A stretch of 64,000 nucleotides of DNA from assembly GCF_003367235.1 (NCBI RefSeq), contig NZ_QRGP01000001.1:1922001-1986000 (forward strand). Reading direction: 5' to 3'. Below the pieces are notes generated by a model. That model did no database searches. It was not told the origin of the DNA and saw only the letters and a list, made by a program, of their open reading frames with translations. This stretch comes from Sphingorhabdus pulchriflava (GTDB lineage Bacteria; Pseudomonadota; Alphaproteobacteria; Sphingomonadales; Sphingomonadaceae). Shown piece by piece: positions 7,935 through 17,074 of the stretch. A program made the translations under genes and the position numbers. The first letter of the stretch is position 1. The number at the start of each line of letters is the position of its first letter.

Positions 7935-9764
7935 TCAGCTCCAACTTACGGCTTCTGCCGCAATCATTCGCGCTTCCCCGTCTAGACCGACCTGTTTCAG
8001 CGCACGGACGAGATGGTAAAGATGGTGGGGTGGTATGTCCTGCCAGCCTTCGCCTTGAAGCGCAGCGGCAGACAGCAAGACCACGGTTCCGCTCTCGCCA
8101 CGCGATGCAGCTGCAGCAATCGCTCGCGACCAGGCGGTTTCTTTGCGGATGTTGGTTTCTAGCGTTTCGGCAAATCCGCTTATCGCTGTGCCTTGCACCC
8201 TGCCCAGTCCAGCAAGTCCGGCCAGCAACATCTTCGACCGGCGGTAGTCCGAACTGTCATCATTGCCTCGAAAGTCGTCGAGCTCGCCTTCGGTTATCGT
8301 ACCACGCCAACCGGGTGACGCAGTCGCCAACAAACCCCAACCCAGCGAGCCGCCATCGACGATGGACGCCCAGCGCACAGCCTGCTCGTCAAAACCCGCA
8401 GACAACATGGAGGCAATCAAATGATCGGCTTGCGCCGCGTAGTCTTCGCTGGGTGCAATTAGCGCCGCTGCACGTGCTGTAAGCACCAGCGCAGCATTAC
8501 GATCACGCGGCGTCGACCCGCCATCCCACAGGCTGGCCATTGCGCCAACCTTGTCCGCATTGCTACGTCCGGCATAAGCCGTTCTAAGAAGCTCGCCCTT
8601 TGCCTTTATGTCTGAAGCGGCATCGGGATCTTCGAAAGCGACGCTGAAAATATCGACCATCGCGCGGTTCGATATCACACCAAGTGCTGCAGCCCCGGAA
8701 ACTGCGCGCATCTTCGACGCCGACGATGCGGTAGGCAATTGCGCCACCCAGCCATCGACCTGCCGCCCTGCTTCAGCGTAGAGTGCCTGCGGTGGTTCAA
8801 CTCCGGTCGCTTGGCCGACACCATGACGCCAGGTTGAAAACCCTTTGGCATTTTCCCACTCTATTTTCACCGACCGTCGGCCTTCTACGCCCGCACCAAC
8901 AGCTTTTTCGCCTAGCAGAAGGTCGATTCCCTTCATCCAACCACGTCCGCGCGCTTGATTGAGCAGGGCAGTCGCACGCCCCTGTTCACCGGCAAGCGAA
9001 GCACAAATAGGCTGCGCCATCCGCCATGTCGCGTCGTTGGTTTGGCGGGCGCCCGCTTCAGCCAATGGGCACATTGCCGAAAGGTCGGCATTGGCCAGAA
9101 AGGCCGGCATCGCAACCTGATACAAGCGTTTGGTATATCGATCAGGGTCGACTTGCTGGACCAATTGGCGGGCGACGACCGCATCCCCCATCCGCAGTAG
9201 CAGCCAACTGCGCTCGGCCGTCCAGTCCGCACCATTTACGTTGCGCGGAGTGGCCGTGCGGCTGGCAAGCAGGCGGCGGGCCATGATCGTGCCCCAACGC
9301 GACGCCAGAGGCGCTTTTGTGCGCGTCAAAATCTGTGTCAGAAAGGAACCATCGGTTCCACCGAATGCATTGATAGGAAATCCACCCGAAGCATCCGTGA
9401 AAAGCCCGACAGCCTTCAGCGATCGCCGAGCCGTAGGCGGTACATCGTACCGAATTTCGGTTTCTTCTTCCTCTTCCTCGTCCTTATCCTCATCAGTGGC
9501 AGCGTCAGATTCCCCCTCGACAACTGTTCCAATGGTGCCGGTTGGCGCGGGTGCTGTACCTGAAACAATATCTGCGGGGCGACTGGAAGGTGACGTTGGC
9601 GAAGCCGGGGGCGAAGGACGCGCAGCCGGCGGCGGTGCCGGATCATTGAACCCGGGAGGTAGAAGCGATTCAGGGCCCTGTTGGCCCATAACTGGTAAAG
9701 TATAGACCAGCGCAGCCAAACTGGCTGTCGCACACAGAAGCATCGAAATACGCTGCTTTGCCAT
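7935..9764 (-). CDS. uncharacterised exported protein upstream of xerD
   Basis: A 609-residue protein with a clear signal peptide (M-A-K-Q-R-I-S-M-L-L-C-A, cleaved near V-M-G-Q-Q). Next comes a Pro/Ser/Ala-rich linker (about 35-85) and a short acidic run (about 92-103, mostly D and E). A long alpha-helical remainder follows, rich in Ala and Leu, with regular A-x-x-L and L-L-x-M-G-D repeats suggestive of a TPR-like solenoid. I do not recognise the family. Its start almost abuts the stop of a 58-residue membrane protein gene, and its stop lies seven bases before xerD, so the three form one transcript. A periplasmic scaffold is possible, but that is only inference. Confidence 0.75.
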   Translation of the reverse strand: MAKQRISMLLCATASLAALVYTLPVMGQQGPESLLPPGFNDPAPPPAARPSPPASPTSPSSRPADIVSGTAPAPTGTIGTVVEGESDAATDEDKDEEEEEETEIRYDVPPTARRSLKAVGLFTDASGGFPINAFGGTDGSFLTQILTRTKAPLASRWGTIMARRLLASRTATPRNVNGADWTAERSWLLLRMGDAVVARQLVQQVDPDRYTKRLYQVAMPAFLANADLSAMCPLAEAGARQTNDATWRMAQPICASLAGEQGRATALLNQARGRGWMKGIDLLLGEKAVGAGVEGRRSVKIEWENAKGFSTWRHGVGQATGVEPPQALYAEAGRQVDGWVAQLPTASSASKMRAVSGAAALGVISNRAMVDIFSVAFEDPDAASDIKAKGELLRTAYAGRSNADKVGAMASLWDGGSTPRDRNAALVLTARAAALIAPSEDYAAQADHLIASMLSAGFDEQAVRWASIVDGGSLGWGLLATASPGWRGTITEGELDDFRGNDDSSDYRRSKMLLAGLAGLGRVQGTAISGFAETLETNIRKETAWSRAIAAAASRGESGTVVLLSAAALQGEGWQDIPPHHLYHLVRALKQVGLDGEARMIAAEAVSWS

Positions 9765-9765
9765 A

Positions 9766-9942
9766 TCAGTCTTTTACACTCTCTCCACTATTGCCAGTTT
9801 TGGTTTTCAGCGTGATATCGACCTCAACCAGCTTTTGCGGCTGCTCACTGCCCAGCCATTCAAAGAAAAATAACGCCGCGACAAGCACAATCGGCACAAT
9901 AATCCACTTCGCCCAGCTTTTGCCCATCGGCCTGCCCGTCAT
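9766..9942 (-). CDS. 58-residue single-pass membrane protein
   Basis: A small gene: ATG at 9942, TGA at 9768-9766, product starting M-T-G-R-P-M-G-K-S-W. A basic N terminus is followed by one transmembrane helix (about residues 13-29, I-I-V-P-I-V-L-V-A-A-L-F-F-F) and a soluble tail with alternating V-E-V-D-I-T-L-K-T-K residues. The stop lies one base from the ATG of the exported protein, and the promoter region faces aroK. The tight packing and N-in hydrophobic layout support a real gene. It is the likely first gene of the operon ending in xerD-accA. No family recognised. Confidence 0.68.
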   Translation of the reverse strand: MTGRPMGKSWAKWIIVPIVLVAALFFFEWLGSEQPQKLVEVDITLKTKTGNSGESVKD

Positions 9943-10014
9943 TTGTCATCCATTATTTGCCGATTGGCAAAAGGCTTTCCGGTATCGATTAGCCGATATA
10001 TAGCGCGCATCGCA

Positions 10015-10560
10015 ATGGCTTCGCGACCCGACATTACATCTGTTACAAATACTGCCTCTGGCCGTTCAATCGTACTCGTTGGTATGATGGGAGTGGGCAA
10101 GTCAACCATTGGCAAATTGCTTGCAGGCAAACTGGGTCTCGATTTTGTAGATTCCGATGAGCAAATCGAAGCAGCAGCTGGTATGCCGATTTCAGAGATC
10201 TTTGACCGCTTTGGTGAATCCGGTTTTCGCGATGGCGAAAGGCGCGTGATCGCACGGCTAATCGGCGAAGGCCCTAAAGTGATTGCAACAGGCGGTGGCG
10301 CTTTCATCAACGACGAGACACGGGCGTTGATCAAAGAGCAATGCACTTCGGTCTGGATTGACGCGGATCTTGATGTTCTCGTCGAACGTGTGTCACGGCG
10401 CAATAACCGACCTTTGCTAGTAGGGCGGAACCCTAGGGAAGTGCTCACCGAATTAGCTGCAAAGCGCACCCCATGCTACAGTCAGGCGGATATTCACGTG
10501 CGCAGCGACTCCGGACCGCATTCGCGCACGGTTGGTCAAATATTGGAGGCATTGGCCTGA
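10015..10560 (+). CDS. aroK: shikimate kinase
   Basis: Shikimate kinase phosphorylates shikimate at the 3-hydroxyl with ATP, the fifth step of aromatic amino-acid synthesis. The 181-residue product has the Walker A loop G-M-M-G-V-G-K-S (23-30), the substrate-binding D-S-D-E-Q-I-E, the G-G-G motif (93-95), and the lid R-N-N-R-P-L-L. The ATG at 10015 gives the normal length. No clear ribosome site precedes it, and a TATATA lies about 15 bases upstream, so a leaderless or short-leader message is possible. Its TGA overlaps the aroB ATG by one base, coupling two steps of the same pathway. Confidence 0.94.
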   Translation: MASRPDITSVTNTASGRSIVLVGMMGVGKSTIGKLLAGKLGLDFVDSDEQIEAAAGMPISEIFDRFGESGFRDGERRVIARLIGEGPKVIATGGGAFINDETRALIKEQCTSVWIDADLDVLVERVSRRNNRPLLVGRNPREVLTELAAKRTPCYSQADIHVRSDSGPHSRTVGQILEALA

Positions 10561-11666
10561 TGGACAATATTACAGTCAGTCTCGAAGGCAGGCCTTATGA
10601 CGTGCTGATAGGTCAGGGGTTGATCGGCAAATCGGGCGAGTATCTGGCACCTTATGCGCGGAGCGGACGCCTGTTGATCGTCACCGACACCCATGTCGGA
10701 CAACATGTCCTGCCGCAATTCGCTGCTTCGTTGCAAGCAGCAGGGCTCAGCTATGCTGCCCATCTGTTGCCCGCCGGGGAAGGGGCCAAAAGCTGGGCAG
10801 AGCTCGAGCGCCTTGTCGACTGGCTGCTTTCCGAACATATCGAGCGAAGCGACCATATCGTTGCCTTGGGCGGCGGTGTTGTCGGTGACATCACGGGCTT
10901 TGCCGCGCATATCGTGAAACGCGGCTGCCATTTCGTTCAGGTGCCAACCACGTTGCTCGCCCAGGTCGACAGCAGCGTTGGTGGCAAGACGGCTATCAAC
11001 AGCGGCGCGGGCAAGAATCTGGTGGGTGCATTCCACCAGCCCGCCCTTGTCCTCATCGACCCTGATGTGCTTGACACATTGCCACGGCGTGAATTGGGCA
11101 CGGGCTATGCCGAAGTCGTGAAATATGGCCTGATCGACGCACCTGAATTTTTTGACTGGTGCGAAACCAATATCGACGCCTTTCTCGCGGGGGATGCCGA
11201 TGCCCGCCTTCATGCAATTGCGCGGTCGGTCGAGGCGAAGGCGCGGATCGTGGCGGCCGACGAAAAGGAGCTGACCGGCGTTCGCGCGCTGCTCAATCTC
11301 GGGCATACTTTTGGTCACGCGCTGGAGGCAGAGACCGGATATTCCGACACGCTGCTGCACGGCGAAGGCGTGGCTGCGGGCATGGCGCTGGCATTCCGCT
11401 ATTCTGTGCGCAGGGGGCATTGTCCGGTGGGCGATGCGGATCGGGTGAGCGTCCATCTCGCCAAAGCAGGCTTGCCGACCACATTGCGCGAAGCCCATGT
11501 CGATGCAAGTGGCGGACAGCTCGTCGAGCATATGCTGCACGACAAGAAGAAGAGCGGCGGCACCCTGCCCTTCCTGCTCGCCAATGGGATAGGCCAGACA
11601 TTCCTTGCCAAGGATGTCGATCTGGACGACGTCGCCGCCTTCCTCAACGAAGAGCGCGGACGCTAA
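10560..11666 (+). CDS. aroB: 3-dehydroquinate synthase
   Basis: AroB converts DAHP to 3-dehydroquinate, using NAD and a divalent metal, in the second step of the shikimate pathway. The 368-residue product shows the NAD loop G-G-G-V-V-G-D (104-110), the V-P-T-T-L-L-A-Q-V-D-S-S-V-G-G-K signature (128-143), and the metal ligands in the G-Y-A-E-V-V-K helix and H-T-F-G-H-A-L-E. Translation should be coupled to aroK. Its TAA overlaps by four bases the stop of the convergent antiporter gene. Confident. Confidence 0.96.
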   Translation: MDNITVSLEGRPYDVLIGQGLIGKSGEYLAPYARSGRLLIVTDTHVGQHVLPQFAASLQAAGLSYAAHLLPAGEGAKSWAELERLVDWLLSEHIERSDHIVALGGGVVGDITGFAAHIVKRGCHFVQVPTTLLAQVDSSVGGKTAINSGAGKNLVGAFHQPALVLIDPDVLDTLPRRELGTGYAEVVKYGLIDAPEFFDWCETNIDAFLAGDADARLHAIARSVEAKARIVAADEKELTGVRALLNLGHTFGHALEAETGYSDTLLHGEGVAAGMALAFRYSVRRGHCPVGDADRVSVHLAKAGLPTTLREAHVDASGGQLVEHMLHDKKKSGGTLPFLLANGIGQTFLAKDVDLDDVAAFLNEERGR

Positions 11667-13444
11667 CCCTCATCCATTGCAAAATCGTCCGATTCCTTGC
11701 CGCCAAAGCTGTGGCGCGAACCGGCACGTATATTACCAGTCTTGAACTGCGCCTTCAGCCGGGCAAGATCACGGCGGCGGAATTCGGTGACGGCCTGTTC
11801 GGCAACCGAAGGGTCGACATTGATGGAACGCAGCGCATCTTCTGCCATTTGAACAGATGATTCAAATACTTCCCTTGTAATCTTAAGATCCTCTGCCGGC
11901 ATGAGTTCGAGCATTTGACGCCTGTCATACGCCCGTACGAACAGTTTGGCATTGGGGAAGGTTTCGCGCACGGCGACCAAATTGTCGGCATCCAGATCAC
12001 GGTCATCCATGCAAAACAGAATCGCGCAGGACTCGTCCGCGCCCGCGCGGCGAAGCAAATCTATGCGCGTTCCGTCGCCATAAAATACCTTGCGCCCAAA
12101 CTCCCCGCTGACATCGATTTGCTCGGGCTTGATGTCGATAAGGGTGATGGAAAGGCCCGCCGCCTGCATGATCTGACCGACTGTCTGGCCGAAGCGTCCA
12201 TGGCCGACGATGATGATGTTGGCTTGCGCCGCCAATTCAGGATCATCAAGCGCGACATCGCTGGTCCGTCGACGGGCCGCCAATCGGCCGGCAAGGATCA
12301 TCAGGAATGGCGTTGTCGCCATCGACAACGTCACCACCGCACCGAACAGGCTGGCCGCCTCTGGCTCAATCAGCAGCGCATTTTGCGACGCGGTGAACAG
12401 CACGAAACCGAACTCCCCGCCCTGGCTGAGCAGCAGCGCCATGATGATCGACGCGCTGTTGTTCAGCCCGAACAAGCGACCCAAGCCGAAAACCACCGCG
12501 GTTTTGACCAGCACCAGCCCCGCCGCCAAACCGACAATCAGCAAGGGCTGCGCCGCAATGACGTCGAGGTCGAGCATCATTCCGACAGCGAGGAAGAACA
12601 GACCGAGCAGAATGGAACGGAAGGGATCGATATCCGCCTCCAGCTCATGCCGGTAGGGCGATTCGGCAAGCATCACGCCTGCGACGAACGCGCCCAGCGC
12701 AGCCGAAACGCCAATCGACTGCATCAGGGCAGCACTCGCACAGACCGCAAACAGGCCGGTGACAATGAACAATTCGCGTTCCGATACGCGGCCTACCAGC
12801 CGCAACAAGGGCGACAGCACATAGCGCCCCGCCAGAATCAGCCCGCCTATGGCGAGTATGGCATATATGGCCAACACAAGCCCGCTGGGTGCCCCTTCTT
12901 GCGCTGGTGCACGCGATAGCGCGGCGACAATCGTCAGCAAGGGAACGATCGAAATGTCCTGGAACAGCAGGATGGCGAAGCTTTTCTCGCCATAGTCGGT
13001 TTTCAATCGTCCGCGCGATTGCAGAAGCGGCAGGACCTGCGCGGTCGAGCTCAGGCCAAGCGGAAGCCCCAGCACCAGCGCGGCTTCCCAGCTGAAAGGC
13101 AGCACGGCGTAGATGATGGCGAACATCGCGAGACCGCACAATGCGACCTGCAATGGTCCGAACAATAATATGTCCCGCCGCATCACCCATAATCGCGAAG
13201 GCGATAGCTCTAGCCCAACGAGGAACAGAAGCAGGATGATACCGATTTCAGCGAAACTCAGTATGGTTTCCGGTTCGCCGCTCAGACCCAACACGTCAGG
13301 CCCGATGATGATACCTGCAACCAGATAGCCGAGTACAGCGCCCAACCCTAATTTGCGGAAGACCAGAACCGCCACGAGCGCCGCACCCAGCAGAAGTGCA
13401 CCAGTGGTCAAAATGTCGGTCAGGAAATGGTGGCCCTCGTCCAT
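11663..13444 (-). CDS. CPA2 monovalent cation:proton antiporter with RCK domain (KefB/KefC-like)
   Basis: A 593-residue inner-membrane transporter of the CPA2 family, exchanging K+ or Na+ for protons. The first 380 residues hold about twelve hydrophobic helices with the family's S-L-S-S-T-A-Q motif and acidic residues in membrane segments. Residues about 408-520 form an RCK/TrkA-N domain with the nucleotide-binding I-I-V-G-H-G-R-F-G-Q-T-V-G motif. Electrostatic gating by glutathione adducts, known for KefC, is plausible but not shown. The start shares one base with the stop of the NifU-like gene, so it is the last gene of the radA operon. Confidence 0.88.
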   Translation of the reverse strand: MDEGHHFLTDILTTGALLLGAALVAVLVFRKLGLGAVLGYLVAGIIIGPDVLGLSGEPETILSFAEIGIILLLFLVGLELSPSRLWVMRRDILLFGPLQVALCGLAMFAIIYAVLPFSWEAALVLGLPLGLSSTAQVLPLLQSRGRLKTDYGEKSFAILLFQDISIVPLLTIVAALSRAPAQEGAPSGLVLAIYAILAIGGLILAGRYVLSPLLRLVGRVSERELFIVTGLFAVCASAALMQSIGVSAALGAFVAGVMLAESPYRHELEADIDPFRSILLGLFFLAVGMMLDLDVIAAQPLLIVGLAAGLVLVKTAVVFGLGRLFGLNNSASIIMALLLSQGGEFGFVLFTASQNALLIEPEAASLFGAVVTLSMATTPFLMILAGRLAARRRTSDVALDDPELAAQANIIIVGHGRFGQTVGQIMQAAGLSITLIDIKPEQIDVSGEFGRKVFYGDGTRIDLLRRAGADESCAILFCMDDRDLDADNLVAVRETFPNAKLFVRAYDRRQMLELMPAEDLKITREVFESSVQMAEDALRSINVDPSVAEQAVTEFRRRDLARLKAQFKTGNIRAGSRHSFGGKESDDFAMDEG

Positions 13445-13896
13445 CAGTCGGCCCCCGTCATCGCGGCGAGAACCGCATCAAAAGGCAGCAATATCGCGGC
13501 ATGGCGTGCAGGATAGGAGCGCGCGCTTTCAAAAACCGCCAGTTCGGGCCAACAGCGATCAAAACCGCCATCTCCAACAAGCGCCTGCGCAAGCGCGGCC
13601 CGCGCATCCGCAATCGCTTCAGCCGAACGACCGACTGCAAACTCACGCACGACCGCCGCCGATGCCTGTCCCATCGCGCAAGCGCGGCCACGCAAGGCAA
13701 GCGCCGTGAGATGTCCGTTTTCGACTTTGACATCGGCGCGCATTTCACTGCCGCAGACTGGCGAACGGCGGGTTGCGCTTGCATCGGCGTCGCCCAACGC
13801 GTCTGCATGCGGCAGACTCGCTGCAAGCCGCAATATGTCCTTGGTGTAAAGCTCGGGCTTGGGTGGCGTGGGGCGTGCGGCAAGATTAGCCGGCAT
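13444..13896 (-). CDS. NifU/IscU-like iron-sulfur scaffold protein
   Basis: A 150-residue protein of the IscU/NifU N-domain family, which assembles Fe-S clusters in the cytoplasm. Two of the usual cysteine positions are present (P-V-C-G-S and G-R-A-C-A-M-G-Q-A-S). At the third, normally within R-x-x-C-x-x-L, the sequence reads R-H-A-A-I-L-L with no cysteine; a further Cys lies earlier, in D-R-C-W. It may therefore be a divergent or non-canonical scaffold. The ATG at 13896 has GAGG six bases upstream and overlaps the cvpA stop by 11 bases. Neighbours are cvpA and the antiporter, not isc/suf genes. Confidence 0.8.
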   Translation of the reverse strand: MPANLAARPTPPKPELYTKDILRLAASLPHADALGDADASATRRSPVCGSEMRADVKVENGHLTALALRGRACAMGQASAAVVREFAVGRSAEAIADARAALAQALVGDGGFDRCWPELAVFESARSYPARHAAILLPFDAVLAAMTGAD

Positions 13897-14410
13897 CGCT
13901 GCCCTCGTCGTCATTGTCCTGCTGGCGTTCGCGAATGAAGGACGAGAGCGCATCCCCCGACGCGTTCAACAACGGATAGGTGCGGGACGCGGTCATCCAT
14001 TCCGGGCGTTTGCTGTCGCCGCCATAGGCGACTTCGAACAGCATGACGAGCAGCAGGAACAGCAACGTCGCGCCGATCAGCCCCTTCACCGCGCCAAAGC
14101 CAAATCCGAGCACACGGTCAAACGGACCAAGCGCCGACTTGCGGCTCTTCTCGCCAATCTTGCGCGCTATCAACCGCCCGCCGACATAAGTGACGATGGC
14201 AATGGCGAGGAATGCCAGGACAGCAGCCCCGGCGTCGGTGCCAACCGGACCATAAAGCCATTCGGCGGCGGGCGCGTGGAGGAATCGTATCGCCGCAACG
14301 ACCAATACCCAGACGCTCAGCAACAGCACTTCCTGCGTAAAGCCGCGCATAAAGCCAAAAATGGCACCGGTGCCGAGCAGGAAAAGGACGATGATGTCGA
14401 ATGCGGTCAT
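13886..14410 (-). CDS. cvpA: CvpA family membrane protein
   Basis: A 174-residue inner-membrane protein with four hydrophobic helices, beginning M-T-A-F-D-I-I-V-L-F-L-L-G and carrying the family's G-F-M-R-G-F segment. CvpA is needed for colicin V production in Escherichia coli and has been linked to envelope stress tolerance and purF expression; the molecular role is unsettled. It follows radA by nine bases, a conserved order in alphaproteobacteria, but purF is not the next gene here. The C terminus is charged (Q-D-N-D-D-E). Confidence 0.88.
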   Translation of the reverse strand: MTAFDIIVLFLLGTGAIFGFMRGFTQEVLLLSVWVLVVAAIRFLHAPAAEWLYGPVGTDAGAAVLAFLAIAIVTYVGGRLIARKIGEKSRKSALGPFDRVLGFGFGAVKGLIGATLLFLLLVMLFEVAYGGDSKRPEWMTASRTYPLLNASGDALSSFIRERQQDNDDEGSDAG

Positions 14411-14419
14411 CGCATCCAG

Positions 14420-15784
14420 TTAGTCCCGCCCGAGTATATGGTCAACGAGGTTGGAGAGCGTCCGAAACTGTTTCAGTTTCATAGCGCCATCATCCTGTAC
14501 CGATGGTGGCACCAAAGCGGTCTGGAAGCCCAGCTTGGCCGCTTCCTTGAGGCGGAGATTACCATGCGCGACGGGACGGATTTCGCCTGAAAGAGCGACT
14601 TCGCCGAACAAAACGCAATCTGAAGGCAGCGGCTTTTCGGCATAAGCGGACACCAGTGCTGCAGCGACAGCAAGGTCGGCCGCAGGATCGGATATGCGAT
14701 AGCCGCCCGCTATGTTGAGATAAACTTCCGCCGTTGCAAAGCTTAGCCCGCAGCGCGCCTCAAGCACCGCCAATATCATCGCCAGCCTACCGCTATCCCA
14801 GCCAACCACGGCGCGACGCGGCGTTGCTCCACTCGACAGGCGCACGGTGAGAGCCTGAATTTCGACCAGCACCGGTCTTGTGCCTTCCAACGCCGGGAAG
14901 ACCGTCGCCCCTGTCACCTGCTCGGCCCGGTCAGTCAGAAACAGCGCGCTGGGATTACCGACCTCGGCCAAGCCGCTGTCAGCCATCGCAAAGACGCCAA
15001 TCTCGTCGGTGCCGCCAAAGCGGTTCTTGTTCGCGCGCAGGATACGATATTGATGGCTGCGTTCGCCTTCAAATGCCAACACGGTGTCGACCATATGCTC
15101 GAGCACACGGGGCCCCGCGATGCTGCCATCCTTGGTGACATGGCCGACCAGCATCAACGCGGTGCCGCGCTCCTTGGCAAAGCGAATCAGCTCTTGTGCC
15201 GAGGCGCGCACCTGGCTGACCGTGCCCGGCGCGCCTTCGATGAGGTCGCTGTGCATAGTCTGGATCGAATCGATGATGAGCAAGGCAGGCGGCTTTGTGC
15301 TGCCCATCGTCGTCAATATGTCGCGAACCGAAGTCGCCGCTGCCAATTGCACCGGCGCATCGCCAAGCCCCAGCCGCCGCGCACGCAGCCGCACCTGATC
15401 GACCGCTTCCTCACCCGAAATATAGGCGACGTCTAGCCCGCGCCGCGCAAGATTGGCCGCTGTTTGCAGCAGCAGGGTTGACTTTCCGATCCCCGGATCA
15501 CCGCCCAGCAAGGTCGCCGATCCCGCAACCAGCCCGCCGCCCAAAGCGCGGTCAAATTCTGATATTCCCGTCGAAGCGCGATCGGGCAGTTTGATATCAC
15601 TATCGAGCCCGACAAGCCCGACATCGCGCCCGCCATTTTGCAGATGATGCTTCATCTCGAACACGGTCGCGCCCGCCTCTTCGACGAGACTGTTCCACGC
15701 ACCGCAATCCTCACACTGCCCCTGCCAACGCGGCGCAACCGTGCCGCATTCCTGACAGACATAGCGTTTCTTGGGTTTGGCCAT
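14420..15784 (-). CDS. radA: DNA repair protein RadA
   Basis: RadA (Sms) is a RecA-related helicase that drives branch migration during recombinational repair. The 454-residue product has a zinc finger (C10, C13, C24, C27), the Walker A loop G-D-P-G-I-G-K-S near residue 100, the RadA-specific K-N-R-F-G motif, and a C-terminal Lon-protease-like domain without the catalytic serine. It is the first gene of radA-cvpA-NifU-like-antiporter. Confident. Confidence 0.96.
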   Translation of the reverse strand: MAKPKKRYVCQECGTVAPRWQGQCEDCGAWNSLVEEAGATVFEMKHHLQNGGRDVGLVGLDSDIKLPDRASTGISEFDRALGGGLVAGSATLLGGDPGIGKSTLLLQTAANLARRGLDVAYISGEEAVDQVRLRARRLGLGDAPVQLAAATSVRDILTTMGSTKPPALLIIDSIQTMHSDLIEGAPGTVSQVRASAQELIRFAKERGTALMLVGHVTKDGSIAGPRVLEHMVDTVLAFEGERSHQYRILRANKNRFGGTDEIGVFAMADSGLAEVGNPSALFLTDRAEQVTGATVFPALEGTRPVLVEIQALTVRLSSGATPRRAVVGWDSGRLAMILAVLEARCGLSFATAEVYLNIAGGYRISDPAADLAVAAALVSAYAEKPLPSDCVLFGEVALSGEIRPVAHGNLRLKEAAKLGFQTALVPPSVQDDGAMKLKQFRTLSNLVDHILGRD

Positions 15785-16078
15785 CGTGCAACAGTATCAG
15801 AACATATAAGGAACGCAACCGTGTAATTGACGGCAATTTATACGAAAACGACACCAACGCAGCAGTGTTGTGAAGGCTAAAGGTGACACAAGTTACCGGA
15901 AGCATACCCCCCGATTGTTACAAGTGTCACTTTAAGGATGTAATGAGGGTGGCGGATTCGCTGGAGCGAAATGAACGGGTTCAAAGAGCTGGATACCGGC
16001 TCGCAAAACATATCCTACATTGCAAGAGGATACCGCACGTTAATTTCGTAACTTGGTGCCGCAAGTCCAGCAGCTCAT
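15785..16078. other. intergenic region upstream of radA with an inverted repeat
   Basis: About 290 bases with no convincing gene, expected to carry the radA promoter. A 7-bp inverted repeat, GTGACAC at 15883-15889 and GTGTCAC at 15924-15930, is centred about 120 bases upstream of radA. Related A-C-A-A-G-T words sit next to both arms, so a regulator could bind here. Nothing else recognised. Confidence 0.4.
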
Positions 16079-17017
16079 TCAATAAGGGCCGAGCCTATTC
16101 GATCCGCTTTGGCTTGCGGGAACCACAGCTTTCACGGTGCAGGTCAATCCTGCACCGCAAGACTCCTTTACTATGGTGTCGACCATATCTTCAGCGGGGC
16201 TTGATGTTACAAACATTCGGCCGTCGCTTTGGCGTGCCACTACCATAAAGGTATCCGCGATTGAACGGGCGACGGAGCATGGATTTTTACTCTGTTGTTG
16301 GCATGTTTCTAGCGCGCTACGCTCGGCTTCAGCTTTCGAGGTGTGACCGCCCGTCACATAAACCATGCTCTTCGCCGAATTCGTCGGTCCAGCTTCGCCC
16401 TGCCAGGCTGCCGCAGCATGGACTTTCCGGAAATTGCCTTCCGGTTGGTGCGATTCCTGTGTGGGTGCGTAAGAAATAGTAGGATGGGCCACCCAATGCC
16501 GAAAAACGGCGCAATAATCATTCTGGTTCCGGCAAGCGATCAGAACCGCAGCATCGCTCACCGAAGTATCAACACCCATTGCGTAATATATGTCTCCGTT
16601 CATTCCGCGCGCAAACGACGCGACGTTATTTGAACCACTAAACGTTACCGCGCATTGCCCGACCGACGCTTCGTCTGCTCCTGCCTTAAGGAGCATGTTG
16701 ATACCACAGAGCATTCGCGCATCATTTTCTGCAGATTTGCGTTTCGTTGCACCGCCCATGATAAATACATCTGAAGAATCAGGATGAAAGGCCACGGCAT
16801 AATAGTTGTCGAAACGCTTTTTGACCTTCTTCTTTCGTAGCTCGTCAACCAGATCCTGATTGTTTGTGGCTGGCCCGTCAGGCACCATAGCGCAGCCTTC
16901 ATAACCCGAATTTCCGCCGCCAATAGGAACCGAGCCCGGCGGGCAATTGCCTTCCGCCCGAGCACCACCGGAAAATGTGAACGCGATGAAGAAAAACAGC
17001 GCGAAAAATCTGATCAT
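16079..17017 (-). CDS. exported DUF4189-like repeat protein
   Basis: A 312-residue secreted protein. The signal peptide (M-I-R-F-F-A-L-F-F-F-I-A-F) ends near A-R-A-E-G. The mature part appears to hold two or three copies of a DUF4189-like unit: a strand ending A-V-A-F or V-Y-V-T-G-G, then K-A/S-A-E-x-x-A/S and a cysteine pair (for example K-A-E-A-E-R-S-A-L-E-T-C). Cysteines are numerous and probably form disulfides. AAGGA precedes the ATG. The family is widespread in actinobacteria and alphaproteobacteria with no established role. Stands alone. Confidence 0.7.
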   Translation of the reverse strand: MIRFFALFFFIAFTFSGGARAEGNCPPGSVPIGGGNSGYEGCAMVPDGPATNNQDLVDELRKKKVKKRFDNYYAVAFHPDSSDVFIMGGATKRKSAENDARMLCGINMLLKAGADEASVGQCAVTFSGSNNVASFARGMNGDIYYAMGVDTSVSDAAVLIACRNQNDYCAVFRHWVAHPTISYAPTQESHQPEGNFRKVHAAAAWQGEAGPTNSAKSMVYVTGGHTSKAEAERSALETCQQQSKNPCSVARSIADTFMVVARQSDGRMFVTSSPAEDMVDTIVKESCGAGLTCTVKAVVPASQSGSNRLGPY

Positions 17018-17074
17018 CCCATTTCCTTCATCGAGATTTCTACTCCGCCTCCAAAACCGGAATCGCCCACAAAA

